Origin: Duganella sacchari
GTDB taxonomy: Bacteria; Pseudomonadota; Gammaproteobacteria; Burkholderiales; Burkholderiaceae_D
DNA length: 64,000 bases
Direction of reading: 5' to 3'
Assembly (NCBI RefSeq): GCF_900143065.1
Contig: NZ_FRCX01000005.1
Span: 469,350 to 533,349 of the forward strand
The notes beneath the pieces were generated by a model. It was not told the DNA's origin, did no database searches, and saw nothing but the letters and a program-made list of their open reading frames with translations. The first letter of the stretch is position 1. Each line of letters opens with the position of its first letter. Of this stretch, positions 25,982 to 34,745 are shown one piece after another. The position numbers and the translations under genes are program-made.

Positions 25982-27205
25982 TTACTTACGTGCAGCCACG
26001 ACTTCGGCTGGTTGAACGATGTTCTCGGCGGCCTTGTTCGACCAGCTATTGCGGGTGTAAGTAATCACAGCCGCGATATCCGTATCCGACAGTTGCTTCC
26101 AAGCGGGCATTTCGGCGGAATATTTTCCGCTCTTCTTACCGTGCAGCAGAACGTTGATCTGTTCCGCCTTGGGACCGTTGACCACTTCCGAGCCATCCAG
26201 CGGTGCGAACGCGCCTGCAACACCCTTGCCGTTGGCCTGGTGGCAGACCACGCAGTTGGTGTTGTAGACTTTTTCGCCCTTGGTTTTCAGCTCATCGATC
26301 GTCCAGGTTTTGTTGGGATCATCAGCCAGCGCGGCCATTTCTTTTTTCTTGCCGTCGACCCAGGTCTTGTACTCGGCATCCGTGACCACGCGCACCACGA
26401 TCGGCATGAACGCGTGCTCCTTGCCGCACAGCTCCGAGCAGTAGCCGCGGAAAACACCCGTGTGTTCAGCCTTGAACCAGGTATCGCGCACGAAGCCAGG
26501 AATCGCATCCTGCTTCACCGCAAACGCCGGAATCGACCACGAGTGGATCACATCATTGGCGGTGGTCACCATGCGGATCTTGCGGTGCACCGGCACCACC
26601 ACCTCGTTATCGACTTCCATCAGGTAGTTGTCGCCGCGCTTCTCGGTCGGCTCAAAGCCCGGTGCGCCGACTTGTGCGCGCGGCGTGGACAGGTTGGACA
26701 GGAAGGAAATCCCCTCGCCCTCGCCCTTGAGGTAATCGTAGCCCCACTTCCACTGCATGCCGGTGACCTTGATGGTGATGTCGGCATTGGAGGTGTCCTT
26801 CATGCCCACCACCGTGCGCGTGGCAGGCAGCGCCATGCCGATCACGATCAGGAACGGCACGATGGTCCAGGCTATTTCAACCGCAGTGGATTCGTGGAAG
26901 GTGGCCGGCTTGTGGCCCAGCGACTTGCGGTGCTTGATGATCGAATAGAACATCACGCCAAACACAGCGACGAAGATGACCAGGCAGACGCCCATCATCC
27001 AGTTGTGCAGGCTGTAGACTTCGGTGGCGATTTGGGTGGCGGGAGGCTGTAGATTCAGTTCCCCGGCGATAGGTCCGCCGGTGCCGCCGGTGGCTGCGGC
27101 ATAGGTGCCCGTGCTTGCTGCGGTTTCAGCTGCCCACGCTGGCATACCCGCTGCCAACATCGACAGCCCGAGCATCAACGCTTGAAGTCGCTTCGCATAT
27201 TTCAT
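25982..27205 (-). CDS. ctaC: cytochrome c oxidase subunit II with fused C-terminal cytochrome c domain
   Basis: 407 residues. A signal peptide ends at about residue 25 (AWAAETA); two helices follow, with a Gly/Ala-rich leader. The cupredoxin domain holds the CuA set in [17 protein letters not shown] near residues 247-263 plus an upstream His ([12 protein letters not shown]). From about 300 there is an extra domain with a c-type heme site CVVCH (about 316) and a distal Met in SAEMPAW, so subunit II carries its own cytochrome c, as in caa3-type oxidases. It is the first structural gene of the ctaC-ctaD-small ORF-ctaG-DUF2970-ctaE run. Confidence 0.95.
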   Translation of the reverse strand: MKYAKRLQALMLGLSMLAAGMPAWAAETAASTGTYAAATGGTGGPIAGELNLQPPATQIATEVYSLHNWMMGVCLVIFVAVFGVMFYSIIKHRKSLGHKPATFHESTAVEIAWTIVPFLIVIGMALPATRTVVGMKDTSNADITIKVTGMQWKWGYDYLKGEGEGISFLSNLSTPRAQVGAPGFEPTEKRGDNYLMEVDNEVVVPVHRKIRMVTTANDVIHSWSIPAFAVKQDAIPGFVRDTWFKAEHTGVFRGYCSELCGKEHAFMPIVVRVVTDAEYKTWVDGKKKEMAALADDPNKTWTIDELKTKGEKVYNTNCVVCHQANGKGVAGAFAPLDGSEVVNGPKAEQINVLLHGKKSGKYSAEMPAWKQLSDTDIAAVITYTRNSWSNKAAENIVQPAEVVAARK

Positions 27206-27546
27206 GTTTTCCCCAACTGCCCAAGAAATTAAAATATTTTTTTAACGTCTTACCGGCTGATCGGTGAACTGAACCGGCGACGCTCCTTAAACAACTGACG
27301 CCTGCCTGCCCACAACCTTCTGCGGAACAACGCCGACGCTCGATTCTGCTTAATTCAACTGCTCGTTCGTGCTCGATATAACCTGATTTCGCCTGGGGTC
27401 GCGGATTTATAGCTGGCGACGTGACACGCTGGCAAAATTAGTGAATGATTATATAGAACAAAAACGAAGCACATCAAGAAATAATCGATTTCACAACTAT
27501 GCTGTTGCCACGGGCGTTACGCCGCAGGGCAACATACCTTCCCCTC
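27206..27546. other. upstream region of ctaC with a hairpin after the bioC-like gene
   Basis: 341 bp without a gene. It must hold the ctaC promoter on the minus strand; the stretch nearest the gene (27225-27245) is A/T-rich. At 27504-27533 a stem-loop (GTTGCC / GGCAAC outer, GGCG-TTA-CGCC inner) lies 14 bp past the stop of the methyltransferase gene and may end its transcript, although no T-run follows. No conserved small ORF is seen. Confidence 0.45.
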
Positions 27547-28470
27547 TTAACGCGGCTTGCGCGGCGGGTCAAAACGGATAATTGCTTCGCCCTTGGAAGT
27601 GACCTTGGGCGCCGGCCGGAACGCGTGACCGTAGATAACTTCAAAGCTCAGGCCGAGTTTCCCATCGGAACGACGACCACGCTCGAGCGTATCCAGCATA
27701 CGTTGCCAGGCCTGTTTGCCCATCATGCTGCGACGCAACGTCGTGAGCGGATTTCCGCCCAGCGCACGCACGTCAGCTAACAACGCTTGTGGTGTTTCAT
27801 AGGTCACCGTGATGGTTTCCATGTCCAGCACCGGCGTCGAAAAGCCCGCTTCCACGAGCTGATCGCCGAAATCGTGCATATCCACGAAGGGCAGCGCATG
27901 GGGTGACAGGTCCGCTTCCGCAAACGCATTGCGCACCTCGCGCAGCGTATCCGGGCCGAAGCAGGAAAACATCAGCAGGCTGTTCACGCGCAACACCCGG
28001 CGCCACTCGGCAAACACGCGGTCCGGCTGCGGATGCCAGTGCAGGGCCAGATTCGACCAGACCAGATCCAGCGCATTCGGCCCCAGTGGCAGCTCGGCAA
28101 AATCACCGCACAGCAGATCGACGCCGCTTTTGGACGGCAGCAACTTGCTCAGCAACTGGTTCAGCGACGAGGATTTGGCGCCCGGCCCCTGGGCAGCGCG
28201 CAGCATGGCTTCGGCGGCATCCAGGCCCAGAATATGGGCCGCAGGATACATTTTTTGCAACAGCGGCAGATCGGCGCCGGTGCCACAACCGGCGTCCAGA
28301 ACGCGCAAGGGCGCTATTTTAATCAATTCCAGGCGATCAAACATGCGGGAAGATATCTCCCGGCGCAGGAAATCGGCGGCCTGCACCCGTTCAGGACGGG
28401 AAAACAGCTGGCGGACGCGCTCCAGATCGATCGGTGCGCTGAGTTTGGGGGGATTAGCGGGGACTTGCAT
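27547..28470 (-). CDS. class I SAM-dependent methyltransferase, BioC-like
   Basis: 307-residue Rossmann-fold methyltransferase. Motif I is VLDAGCGTGADLPLLQ; the acidic loop LGLDAAEAML and the motif IV region DLVWSNLALHWHPQPD follow, and LMFSCFGPDTLREVRNAF is a hallmark of the BioC/malonyl-ACP O-methyltransferase group. If BioC, it would methylate malonyl-ACP to start pimeloyl synthesis for biotin. No other bio gene is near, and the bioC-comF divergent pair seen in this order of bacteria is the main context support. I chose ATG 28470 because the methyltransferase alignment begins there; a longer frame reaches 28614 but would overlap the divergent comF promoter. Confidence 0.75.
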   Translation of the reverse strand: MQVPANPPKLSAPIDLERVRQLFSRPERVQAADFLRREISSRMFDRLELIKIAPLRVLDAGCGTGADLPLLQKMYPAAHILGLDAAEAMLRAAQGPGAKSSSLNQLLSKLLPSKSGVDLLCGDFAELPLGPNALDLVWSNLALHWHPQPDRVFAEWRRVLRVNSLLMFSCFGPDTLREVRNAFAEADLSPHALPFVDMHDFGDQLVEAGFSTPVLDMETITVTYETPQALLADVRALGGNPLTTLRRSMMGKQAWQRMLDTLERGRRSDGKLGLSFEVIYGHAFRPAPKVTSKGEAIIRFDPPRKPR

Positions 28471-28566
28471 GATGAAGAGTCGTTGTAATGCGATAATGTC
28501 GGCAGTGTACATGGTAGAACGCCATTGCGACGACCACCGGCCCGGTTTTCCGGGCAGGAGCGTGGC

Positions 28567-29349
28567 ATGAATCACAAGATTGGCAAAACCGCGCCGCTGC
28601 GCATACTGCTGCACCGCTGGCGCGGCGCCCTGCTGCGCAGCGTACTGCCCAGCGCCTGCGCCCTATGTGGCAGCGACAGCGACAGCGACGACGCCCTGTG
28701 CCCCGGCTGCGCCGCCCAGTTCTTCGGCCCCGCCGCCGCCATCGCCCGCTGCCCGCGCTGCGCCAACCCCATTCCGGGGTCAGGTCCGTCATTTCTACAC
28801 GGCCTCGGCGGTACGCTATGCGGCGTTTGCCTGGCCGATCCGCCTGCGTTTGACCGCACGGTGGTCGCTGCCGATTACGCTTTACCGGTAGACCAGCTGG
28901 TATTGCAGCTAAAATTCGGCCATCGCCTGGCGCTGGCGCCGTTATGCGCCCGTCTGCTGCGCGATGCCGTGCCGCCGGATTGTGCGCTGCCTGCCTTGCT
29001 CTGTCCGGTGCCGCTCAGCGCGCACCGGCTGGCCGAGCGCGGCTACAACCAGGCGCTGGAAATCGCCCGGCCACTGGCCCGCAGCCTGGGTGTCGCGCTG
29101 CATCCCCGCCTGGCCGCGCGGGTGCGCGAGACAGCGGCCCAGAGCAGCGTCAGCCCGGACCAGCGCGCACATAACATCGCCGGCGCGTTTGCCGTGCCCG
29201 ATGCCGCCCTGGTCGCCGGCCGCCACATCGGCGTGGTGGATGATGTGATGACCAGCGGCCGCACGCTGAACGAGCTGGCGGCCACCTTGAAACGCCACGG
29301 CGCCGCGCGCGTAAGCAACTTCGTGTTTGCCCGCACGCCGCCCCATTGA
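28567..29349 (+). CDS. comF: ComF family phosphoribosyltransferase-like protein
   Basis: 260-residue soluble protein. The N-terminal zinc-binding region has four Cys pairs: CALC, CPGC, CPRC and CGVC (residues about 32-97). The C-terminal half is a type I phosphoribosyltransferase fold with VPLSAHRLAERGYNQALEI, Q-S-SVSPDQRAHNIAGAF and the PRPP loop VVDDVMTSGRTL. ComF proteins are needed for DNA uptake or link to replication-fork handling. Between CPRC and CGVC the spacer is longer than usual and includes a segment related to the intergenic palindrome repeats of this window. The gene is divergent from the BioC-like gene and followed by trmL. Confidence 0.88.
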   Translation: MNHKIGKTAPLRILLHRWRGALLRSVLPSACALCGSDSDSDDALCPGCAAQFFGPAAAIARCPRCANPIPGSGPSFLHGLGGTLCGVCLADPPAFDRTVVAADYALPVDQLVLQLKFGHRLALAPLCARLLRDAVPPDCALPALLCPVPLSAHRLAERGYNQALEIARPLARSLGVALHPRLAARVRETAAQSSVSPDQRAHNIAGAFAVPDAALVAGRHIGVVDDVMTSGRTLNELAATLKRHGAARVSNFVFARTPPH

Positions 29350-29375
29350 AAAAGATTGAAAAAAGAGGAAACAGC

Positions 29376-29846
29376 ATGTTCCACGTCGTCCTGGTCCACC
29401 CAGAAATCCCGCCCAACACCGGCAACGTCATCCGCCTGTGCGCCAATACCGGCGCCCAGCTGCACCTGATCGAGCCGCTCGGCTTCCCGCTGGAAGATGC
29501 CAAACTCAAACGCGCCGGTCTCGACTACCACGAGTACGCGCGCATGAAGGTGCACAAGAACTGGGAAGCCTTCCTGGCCGAAACCCGGCCCGACCCGGCG
29601 CGCATGTACGCCATGACCACCCACGGCAGCGCGCCATTCGCCCAATGCCAGTTCCAGCCCGGCGACGTGTTCGTGTTCGGCTCGGAAACCGCCGGCCTGC
29701 CGGTCGCGCTGCGCGAAAGCTTCCCCACCGCCCAGCGCATCCGCCTGCCAATGCGCCCGGATAACCGCAGCATGAATTTGTCCAATACCGTTGCCGTGGT
29801 GGTGTTTGAAGCCTGGCGCCAGAACGGCTACGCCGGCGGCGCCTGA
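29376..29846 (+). CDS. trmL: tRNA (cytidine(34)-2'-O)-methyltransferase
   Basis: 156-residue SPOUT-class RNA methyltransferase that modifies the wobble base of tRNA-Leu. Conserved blocks are LVHPEIPPNTGNVIRLCANT at the start, LIEPLGFPLEDAKLKRAGLD, and the knot region with FVFGSETAGLP and IRLPMRPDNRSMNLSNTVAV. ATG 29376 is preceded by AGAGGAAA at good spacing and gives the standard MFHVVLVHPE start; the in-frame ATG at 29346 lies within the end of comF. It is co-oriented with comF and converges on the DMT transporter gene. Confidence 0.94.
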   Translation: MFHVVLVHPEIPPNTGNVIRLCANTGAQLHLIEPLGFPLEDAKLKRAGLDYHEYARMKVHKNWEAFLAETRPDPARMYAMTTHGSAPFAQCQFQPGDVFVFGSETAGLPVALRESFPTAQRIRLPMRPDNRSMNLSNTVAVVVFEAWRQNGYAGGA

Positions 29847-29862
29847 GCGACCAGCATCATGC

Positions 29863-30870
29863 TCATCCCAACTGCGTCTGCCTGGCTGTTCTGGCTGGCG
29901 CAGGGCCCTGGGAATCGAGCTCGCATGGGGCTGGCGGCTGGTCCGCCACTGCATGTCGCCACACCGAGCTTGCGACGCCAGCGATCAGCAATACAATCGC
30001 CGCCCGCTCCAGCGGGCGTGGCGCCTGCTGCTGGTAGATGTAGCCATACAGCAGTCCAAACAGGGTTTCAAACAACAGCAGCTGGCCGGACAAGATCACC
30101 GGCACGCGGCGGCTGGCGATATTCCATAACTGGTTGCCGATCACCGAAGCGCCCAGCGCCACCACCGACACCACGCTCCAGAAACGCAGCCAGTCGCGTG
30201 CCACGCCATGCGCGTCCAGAACGCCTGCGCCGCCCAGCGCCAGCACCACCACACCCATCACCAGCGCCACCACACCCGTGCTGAGGCCATACAAGCCGGC
30301 CCATTCGGCGCCGCTGTAGCGCGGATTACTTTTCAGGAAACGCGCATTATCGACCGCGTACCAGGTCCAGCACAGCAGCGCGCCAAACGCGCACAGCATG
30401 CCCAGCGCGACCAGTGGCCACGGCTTGCTTTGCGCAGCCGCGTGCAGGAATACATCGACGTTGATGCAGACGATACCGGCCACCACCAGCGCCAACGGCC
30501 ACGCCAGCTGCCGCAAGGGCAGCGCGCCGTGGTCGCGCCGGCCCAGCAGCGTCACGCTCAACGGCAGCAGGCCGATAATCAGCGACGCCGCCGCCACGCC
30601 GGCCAGTTGCACGCCGTTCGACAGCAGCAGGTAGTAGACGATATTTCCGGCCAGCGCATGGCGCAGCAGCATCCAGCCATCGGCACGCGTCAGCCGGCGC
30701 AGCAGGCCGTTCAGACGCGGCAGCAGCAACAGCAAGGTAATCAGCCCGTAGGCCAGATAGCGCCCCAGCGCCAGCTCCATCGGCGAGAACTCCGCCAGCC
30801 AGCGCGGCATCACGAAAATCATGCCCCAGAACGCTCCGGCCGCCAGGCCGCATAAAACGCCATACCACAT
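29863..30870 (-). CDS. EamA (DMT superfamily) transporter
   Basis: 335-residue inner-membrane protein with ten predicted helices in two EamA repeats. It begins MWYGVLCGLAAGAFWGMIFV with the family's WG motif. The first repeat ends near residue 140, and a helix-rich second repeat runs to about 300. A hydrophilic Pro/Gln-rich tail of about 30 residues (ADQPPAPCELDSQG) follows. Members export amino acids, nucleosides or other metabolites. It is preceded by an AraC regulator gene on the same strand (59-bp gap), which probably controls it. ATG 30870 sets the start at the first helix; an in-frame ATG 24 bp upstream is possible. Confidence 0.85.
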   Translation of the reverse strand: MWYGVLCGLAAGAFWGMIFVMPRWLAEFSPMELALGRYLAYGLITLLLLLPRLNGLLRRLTRADGWMLLRHALAGNIVYYLLLSNGVQLAGVAAASLIIGLLPLSVTLLGRRDHGALPLRQLAWPLALVVAGIVCINVDVFLHAAAQSKPWPLVALGMLCAFGALLCWTWYAVDNARFLKSNPRYSGAEWAGLYGLSTGVVALVMGVVVLALGGAGVLDAHGVARDWLRFWSVVSVVALGASVIGNQLWNIASRRVPVILSGQLLLFETLFGLLYGYIYQQQAPRPLERAAIVLLIAGVASSVWRHAVADQPPAPCELDSQGPAPARTARQTQLG

Positions 30871-30929
30871 ACTTGCCTCCTTTGAGACACGCATTCTGGC
30901 CCGGCGCGGACCACAAGGATTGTGCGGGA

Positions 30930-31667
30930 CTAGCGGATTTTTGTCTGATTCTGCTTACGGTAGGCCAGCGGGGTGATGTCCATGGCGCGGCGCATGGCGT
31001 GGGTCAGCGCGCTCTGGTCGGCGTAACCGGCCAGCGTCGCCAGTTGTGCAATCGGCAAGGACGACGCCACCAGCTGGCGGCACACAAAGCGCAGGCGCAT
31101 CGCGTTGAGCCAGGCCAGCGGCGTGGTGTCCAGCTCCTCGCGGAATACGCGGTGCAGGCTGCTCACGCTCAGGCAGGCCACCTTGGCCATGCTGCCGGTA
31201 TCCCACGGCTGGGCGGGCTGCGCTTCAAAGCGCGTCAATGCCGCCTGCAGGCGCGAGGCGGGGCGGATCGGCTGCGCGGTCAGCGACTCCAGCAGCAAGG
31301 GCGTCCAGTTGGCCAGGACACCGGTGCTGGCAGCGCCCTGCTCCTGCAGCATGCCCATGAAATCGACCAGCTTGGCGGTGGCCGCGCTGACCGGCGCGAA
31401 TGGCCGTTCCGCCAGCAGGCCCGCGGTTTCCGCCGGCACCGACGCCAGGTCGAAGTCCAGTATCAGCGAGGCATTCGGTTCGTGGGAAAACTGCGTGTGC
31501 ACCAGGCCCGGTGCAATGAAGGCCGCGCGCAGCGGATGCAGCACCGCGCCCTGGCCGTTGATGTCCAGCGTCAGCCGGCCGCTGAGCGGCAGCACCATCT
31601 GGGCGAAATCATGCGCGTCCGAGAACGGAACGTCATAGCTGCGCAGATCGATTTCGGTAGAGCTCAT
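30930..31667 (-). CDS. AraC family transcriptional regulator
   Basis: 245 residues. The N-terminal half (about 1-135) is a cupin-like sensing domain with DAHDFAQMVLPLSGRLTLDI and GLVHTQFSHEPNASLILDFD. The C-terminal half is the AraC double helix-turn-helix (about 140-240): AKVACLSVSSLHRVFREELD and PIAQLATLAGYADQSALTHA, ending near AMRRAMDITPLAYRKQ. This architecture is typical of regulators of neighbouring DMT exporters of the YdeD/RhaT type. The effector is unknown. The gene sits 59 bp upstream of the EamA gene. Confidence 0.86.
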   Translation of the reverse strand: MSSTEIDLRSYDVPFSDAHDFAQMVLPLSGRLTLDINGQGAVLHPLRAAFIAPGLVHTQFSHEPNASLILDFDLASVPAETAGLLAERPFAPVSAATAKLVDFMGMLQEQGAASTGVLANWTPLLLESLTAQPIRPASRLQAALTRFEAQPAQPWDTGSMAKVACLSVSSLHRVFREELDTTPLAWLNAMRLRFVCRQLVASSLPIAQLATLAGYADQSALTHAMRRAMDITPLAYRKQNQTKIR

Positions 31668-31686
31668 GCCGCCCAGTGTAAACCAT

Positions 31687-31974
31687 TCAGCGGCGTGCGC
31701 CCCAGACCGCCAGCAGCGCCAGCAAGCCCGCGCCCAGCAGGCCGACCATCACCGTGGTGCCAGCCATGATGGCCGCCGGGTTGCGCAGGCCGGAGAACTC
31801 GGCAGCAAACGCCAGCACCACGGCCGTAATCAGCTGCGCCGGCAGCACGAAACGCAGGTTGCGGAAAGCCCATGGATTCTCGCGCAGCCAGAACTTGCGC
31901 GCCACCATGAGCGGCGGTCCCCATAATGCGATCAGGAACGCCAGCACCGCCACCAGGATCAGGACGATCCTCAT
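31687..31974 (-). CDS. hypothetical small membrane protein
   Basis: 95 residues with three hydrophobic segments (about 3-23 LILVAVLAFLIALWGPPLMV, 46-62 and 68-91). The middle loop is FWLRENPWAFRNLRFV. I do not recognise a named family. Its ATG overlaps the TGA of rfaE2 (4 bp), so it is translationally coupled to it, and the gene order is pilU-like, rfaE2, this gene. Confidence 0.7.
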   Translation of the reverse strand: MRIVLILVAVLAFLIALWGPPLMVARKFWLRENPWAFRNLRFVLPAQLITAVVLAFAAEFSGLRNPAAIMAGTTVMVGLLGAGLLALLAVWGARR

Positions 31975-32450
31975 TTGAACGAACGGACCTTGGCCAGCAG
32001 CTTGGTGGTCGAGCGGTCATGCTCAAAATCGATGGCCACCGCTTCGCCGCCATATGCAATCACGGCCTTGCCTTCGGGGATGGCATCCATCTGGTAATCG
32101 CCGCCCTTGGCATAGATTTCCGGACGCGCCTGCTGCACCACTTCCAGCGCCGTGTCTTCGTCAAAGTCCACCACCAGGCTCACCGACTCCAGCGACGCCA
32201 GCACCGCCATGCGGTCGCCGCAGGTGTTGAGCGGACGATCATCGCCCTTGCCCAGGCGCTTGACGGACGCGTCGGTATTGGCGGCCACCACCAGCGAGGC
32301 GCCCAGTGCGCGCGCCTGCGCCAGATAGGTCACGTGGCCACGGTGCAGGATGTCGAATACACCGTTGGTCAGCACCACCGGCTTGGGCAGCGCCGCCACG
32401 CGGGCGGCCAGTTGTTCGCGGGTGCAGATCTTGTCTTCAAATTGAGGCAT
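31971..32450 (-). CDS. rfaE2: D-glycero-beta-D-manno-heptose 1-phosphate adenylyltransferase
   Basis: 159-residue nucleotidyltransferase that forms ADP-heptose for the lipopolysaccharide inner core. The HxGH signature is HRGH in LTNGVFDILHRGHVTYLAQA; later come VVAANTDASVKRLGK and the C-terminal HDRSTTKLLAKV. It is a stand-alone adenylyltransferase (the RfaE2 half), as in betaproteobacteria where the kinase half is separate. It lies 11 bp downstream of the pilU-like gene and overlaps the small membrane protein gene by 4 bp. Confidence 0.93.
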   Translation of the reverse strand: MPQFEDKICTREQLAARVAALPKPVVLTNGVFDILHRGHVTYLAQARALGASLVVAANTDASVKRLGKGDDRPLNTCGDRMAVLASLESVSLVVDFDEDTALEVVQQARPEIYAKGGDYQMDAIPEGKAVIAYGGEAVAIDFEHDRSTTKLLAKVRSFK

Positions 32451-32461
32451 CGGTTCTTTCG

Positions 32462-33643
32462 TTAAGTCTTGGGTTCTTCATCTTCCGGCTGGTCTTCCTC
32501 GATACTCAGCGCGCCAAAGGCGCCGCCGCCCTCGCCCGGTTCAGGCCGGCCGCCATGCAGCTTGATCTGCAGGCGCAGGCCGTTGGCCGAATCGGCATTG
32601 CGCAGCGCCTCCTCGTAGGCGATATAGCCCTTATTATAAAGTTCATACAGCGCCTGGTCGAACGTGCACATCCCCAGCTCGCGCGACTTGTGCATGATTT
32701 CCTTGATCGACTGGAAGTTACCCTTGAAGATCATCTCGGCAATCGTCGGCGTGTTGAGCAGAATTTCAATCGCCGCCTTGCGCCCCTTGCCGTCCTCGGT
32801 ACGGATCAGCCGCTGCGAGACGATGGCGCGCAGATTGGAGGACAGATCCATCAACAGCTGATTGCGGCGCTCTTCCGGGAAGAAGTTGATGATGCGGTCC
32901 ATGGTCTGGTTGGCGTTGTTCGCATGCAGCGTGCCCAGGCACAGGTGGCCGGTTTCGGCAAACGCGATCGCGTGCTCCATGGTTTCCGTATCGCGGATTT
33001 CGCCAATCAGGATCACGTCCGGCGCCTGCCGCAGTGTGTTCTTGAGTGCATTGTGCCAGGACAGCGTGTCCACGCCCACTTCGCGGTGCGTAATCAGGCA
33101 GCCTTTATTTTTATGCACATATTCCACCGGGTCTTCCACCGTGATGATGTGGCCGGCCGAGTTGGCGTTGCGGTAATCGATCATGGCCGCCAGCGTGGTC
33201 GACTTGCCGGAACCGGTGCCGCCCACCACCAGCACCAGGCCGCGCTTGGTCATGATGATGTCCTTGAGCACCTCGGGCAGGTCAAGCTTTTCCAGCGTCG
33301 GAATTTCCGAGGCGATGGTGCGTATCACCATCGCCACATTCTGCTGCTGCACGAAAACGTTGACGCGGAAGCGGCATACTTCCGGTAGCGAGATGGCAAA
33401 GTTGCACTCCAGTTCAGCCTCGAATTCGCGCTGCTGCTTCTCGTTCATGATGGACAGCGCCAGGGCGCGGGTCACGCTGCCGGTCAGCTTCTGCTGGCTC
33501 AGCGGTTTCATGGCGCCTTGCGATTTCATGCTCGGCGGGAAGTCGGCCGAGATGAACAGATCGGAGCCGCCCGTATGGTGCATGACCTTGAGCAGCTTGT
33601 GCAGGTAAGCCTGCGCTTCTTCAGGACCAAATGTGGAAGCCAT
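32462..33643 (-). CDS. type IV pilus retraction ATPase, PilU-like paralogue
   Basis: 393-residue PilT/PilU-family hexameric ATPase. Walker A is GGTGSGKSTT (about 144), the Asp box ITVEDPVEYVHKNKG, the Walker B-like DVILIGEIRDTETM and the His box GHLCLGTLHANNANQTMDRI. The MHHTGGSDLFISADFPPSMK start and the long C-terminus with an acidic tail (EEDQPEDEEPKT) are PilU features. A second pilU gene lies at 41345 behind pilT, and the two differ clearly (tail, N-terminus), so this is a diverged paralogue. It is in an operon with rfaE2. The function is probably conditional retraction or another secretion-type process. Confidence 0.87.
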   Translation of the reverse strand: MASTFGPEEAQAYLHKLLKVMHHTGGSDLFISADFPPSMKSQGAMKPLSQQKLTGSVTRALALSIMNEKQQREFEAELECNFAISLPEVCRFRVNVFVQQQNVAMVIRTIASEIPTLEKLDLPEVLKDIIMTKRGLVLVVGGTGSGKSTTLAAMIDYRNANSAGHIITVEDPVEYVHKNKGCLITHREVGVDTLSWHNALKNTLRQAPDVILIGEIRDTETMEHAIAFAETGHLCLGTLHANNANQTMDRIINFFPEERRNQLLMDLSSNLRAIVSQRLIRTEDGKGRKAAIEILLNTPTIAEMIFKGNFQSIKEIMHKSRELGMCTFDQALYELYNKGYIAYEEALRNADSANGLRLQIKLHGGRPEPGEGGGAFGALSIEEDQPEDEEPKT

Positions 33644-33754
33644 ACATCGCGCCTTTCAGGAATACGCTGCATTATATCGACACCATTCCGCTACAATAGC
33701 GCAACTTGGCGTTCATTCATTGCATCTCAGCATCGCCTGTGTTCAAATATATTC

Positions 33755-34690
33755 ATGACACTGACCGAACTGAAATATATAGTCGCCGTTGCAAGGGCGA
33801 AGCACTTCGGACACGCGGCCGAGGCCTGTTACGTCGCTCAGCCGACGCTTTCGGTTGCCATCAAAAAGCTGGAAGACGAATTGGGCGTGGTCCTGTTTGA
33901 ACGGGGCGGCGCAGAGATTTCCGTCACACCGCTGGGCGCGCAAATCGTTGCGCAAGCGGAACGCGTGCTGGAGCAAACGGCCGCCATCAAGGAACTCGCC
34001 AAACAGAACAAGGATCCGCTGGCCGGCCCGTTGCGCCTGGGCGTGATCTACACCATCGGCCCGTACCTGCTGCCGCCGCTGGTCAAGGGCATGATCGACA
34101 AAGTGCCGCAGATGCCGCTGATCCTGCAGGAAAACTTCACCGTCAAGCTGCTGGAAATGCTGCGCCAGGGCGACCTGGACGCCGCCATCATGGCGCTGCC
34201 GCTGCCGGAACACGGTATGGCCATGCAAGTGTTGTATGACGAACCATTCGTGGTGGCCATGCCGGCCCAGCACCCGTGGACCAAACGCAAGACCATCCCC
34301 GCCGACGACCTCAAGACCGAGAACATGCTATTGCTGGGCAACGGCCACTGCTTCCGCGACCAGGTACTGGAAGTATGTCCCGAAATGGCCCGTTTTTCTG
34401 CGCCAGGCAATGGCATGCAGCGCACGTTTGAAGGCTCGTCGCTTGAAACCATCCGTCACATGGTGGCCAGCGGCATCGGCCTGACCGTGCTGCCGCGCGC
34501 CTCGGTGCCGGACATGGACGCCAAGGATGGCATGCTGCAATTCCGCCCGTTTGACGATCCGGCGCCCTCGCGCCGCGTGGTCATCGTGTGGCGCAAAAGC
34601 TTCACGCGCAAGGCCGCCATCGATGCCGTGTGCGAAGTGGTGGCCTCCTGCAACCTGCCCGGCATCACCACGCTCTGCGCCGACGAATGA
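33755..34690 (+). CDS. oxyR: hydrogen peroxide-sensing LysR regulator OxyR
   Basis: 311-residue LysR regulator. The helix-turn-helix (MTLTELKYIVAVARAKHFGH) is followed by a sensing domain in which the two redox cysteines occur exactly at Cys199 and Cys208 in LLGNGHCFRDQVLEVCPEM, as in E. coli OxyR. Oxidation by peroxide forms the disulfide that activates catalase, peroxidase and related genes. ATG 33755 is used because it gives the standard N-terminus. The gene is divergent from the pilU-like gene across 111 bp and is followed by ubiA, the usual betaproteobacterial order. Confidence 0.95.
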   Translation: MTLTELKYIVAVARAKHFGHAAEACYVAQPTLSVAIKKLEDELGVVLFERGGAEISVTPLGAQIVAQAERVLEQTAAIKELAKQNKDPLAGPLRLGVIYTIGPYLLPPLVKGMIDKVPQMPLILQENFTVKLLEMLRQGDLDAAIMALPLPEHGMAMQVLYDEPFVVAMPAQHPWTKRKTIPADDLKTENMLLLGNGHCFRDQVLEVCPEMARFSAPGNGMQRTFEGSSLETIRHMVASGIGLTVLPRASVPDMDAKDGMLQFRPFDDPAPSRRVVIVWRKSFTRKAAIDAVCEVVASCNLPGITTLCADE

Positions 34691-34745
34691 CGTCCTGTCC
34701 CAGGATTTGCGATAATCATTGCTTTCCTGTTACCCGAAGTCGCAT

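Noticed and set aside
24400..26064. Plus-strand frame of 554 codons opposite ctaD
   Set aside because: Antisense shadow of the subunit I gene; the encoded sequence is His/Arg/Gln-rich low-complexity with no family features.
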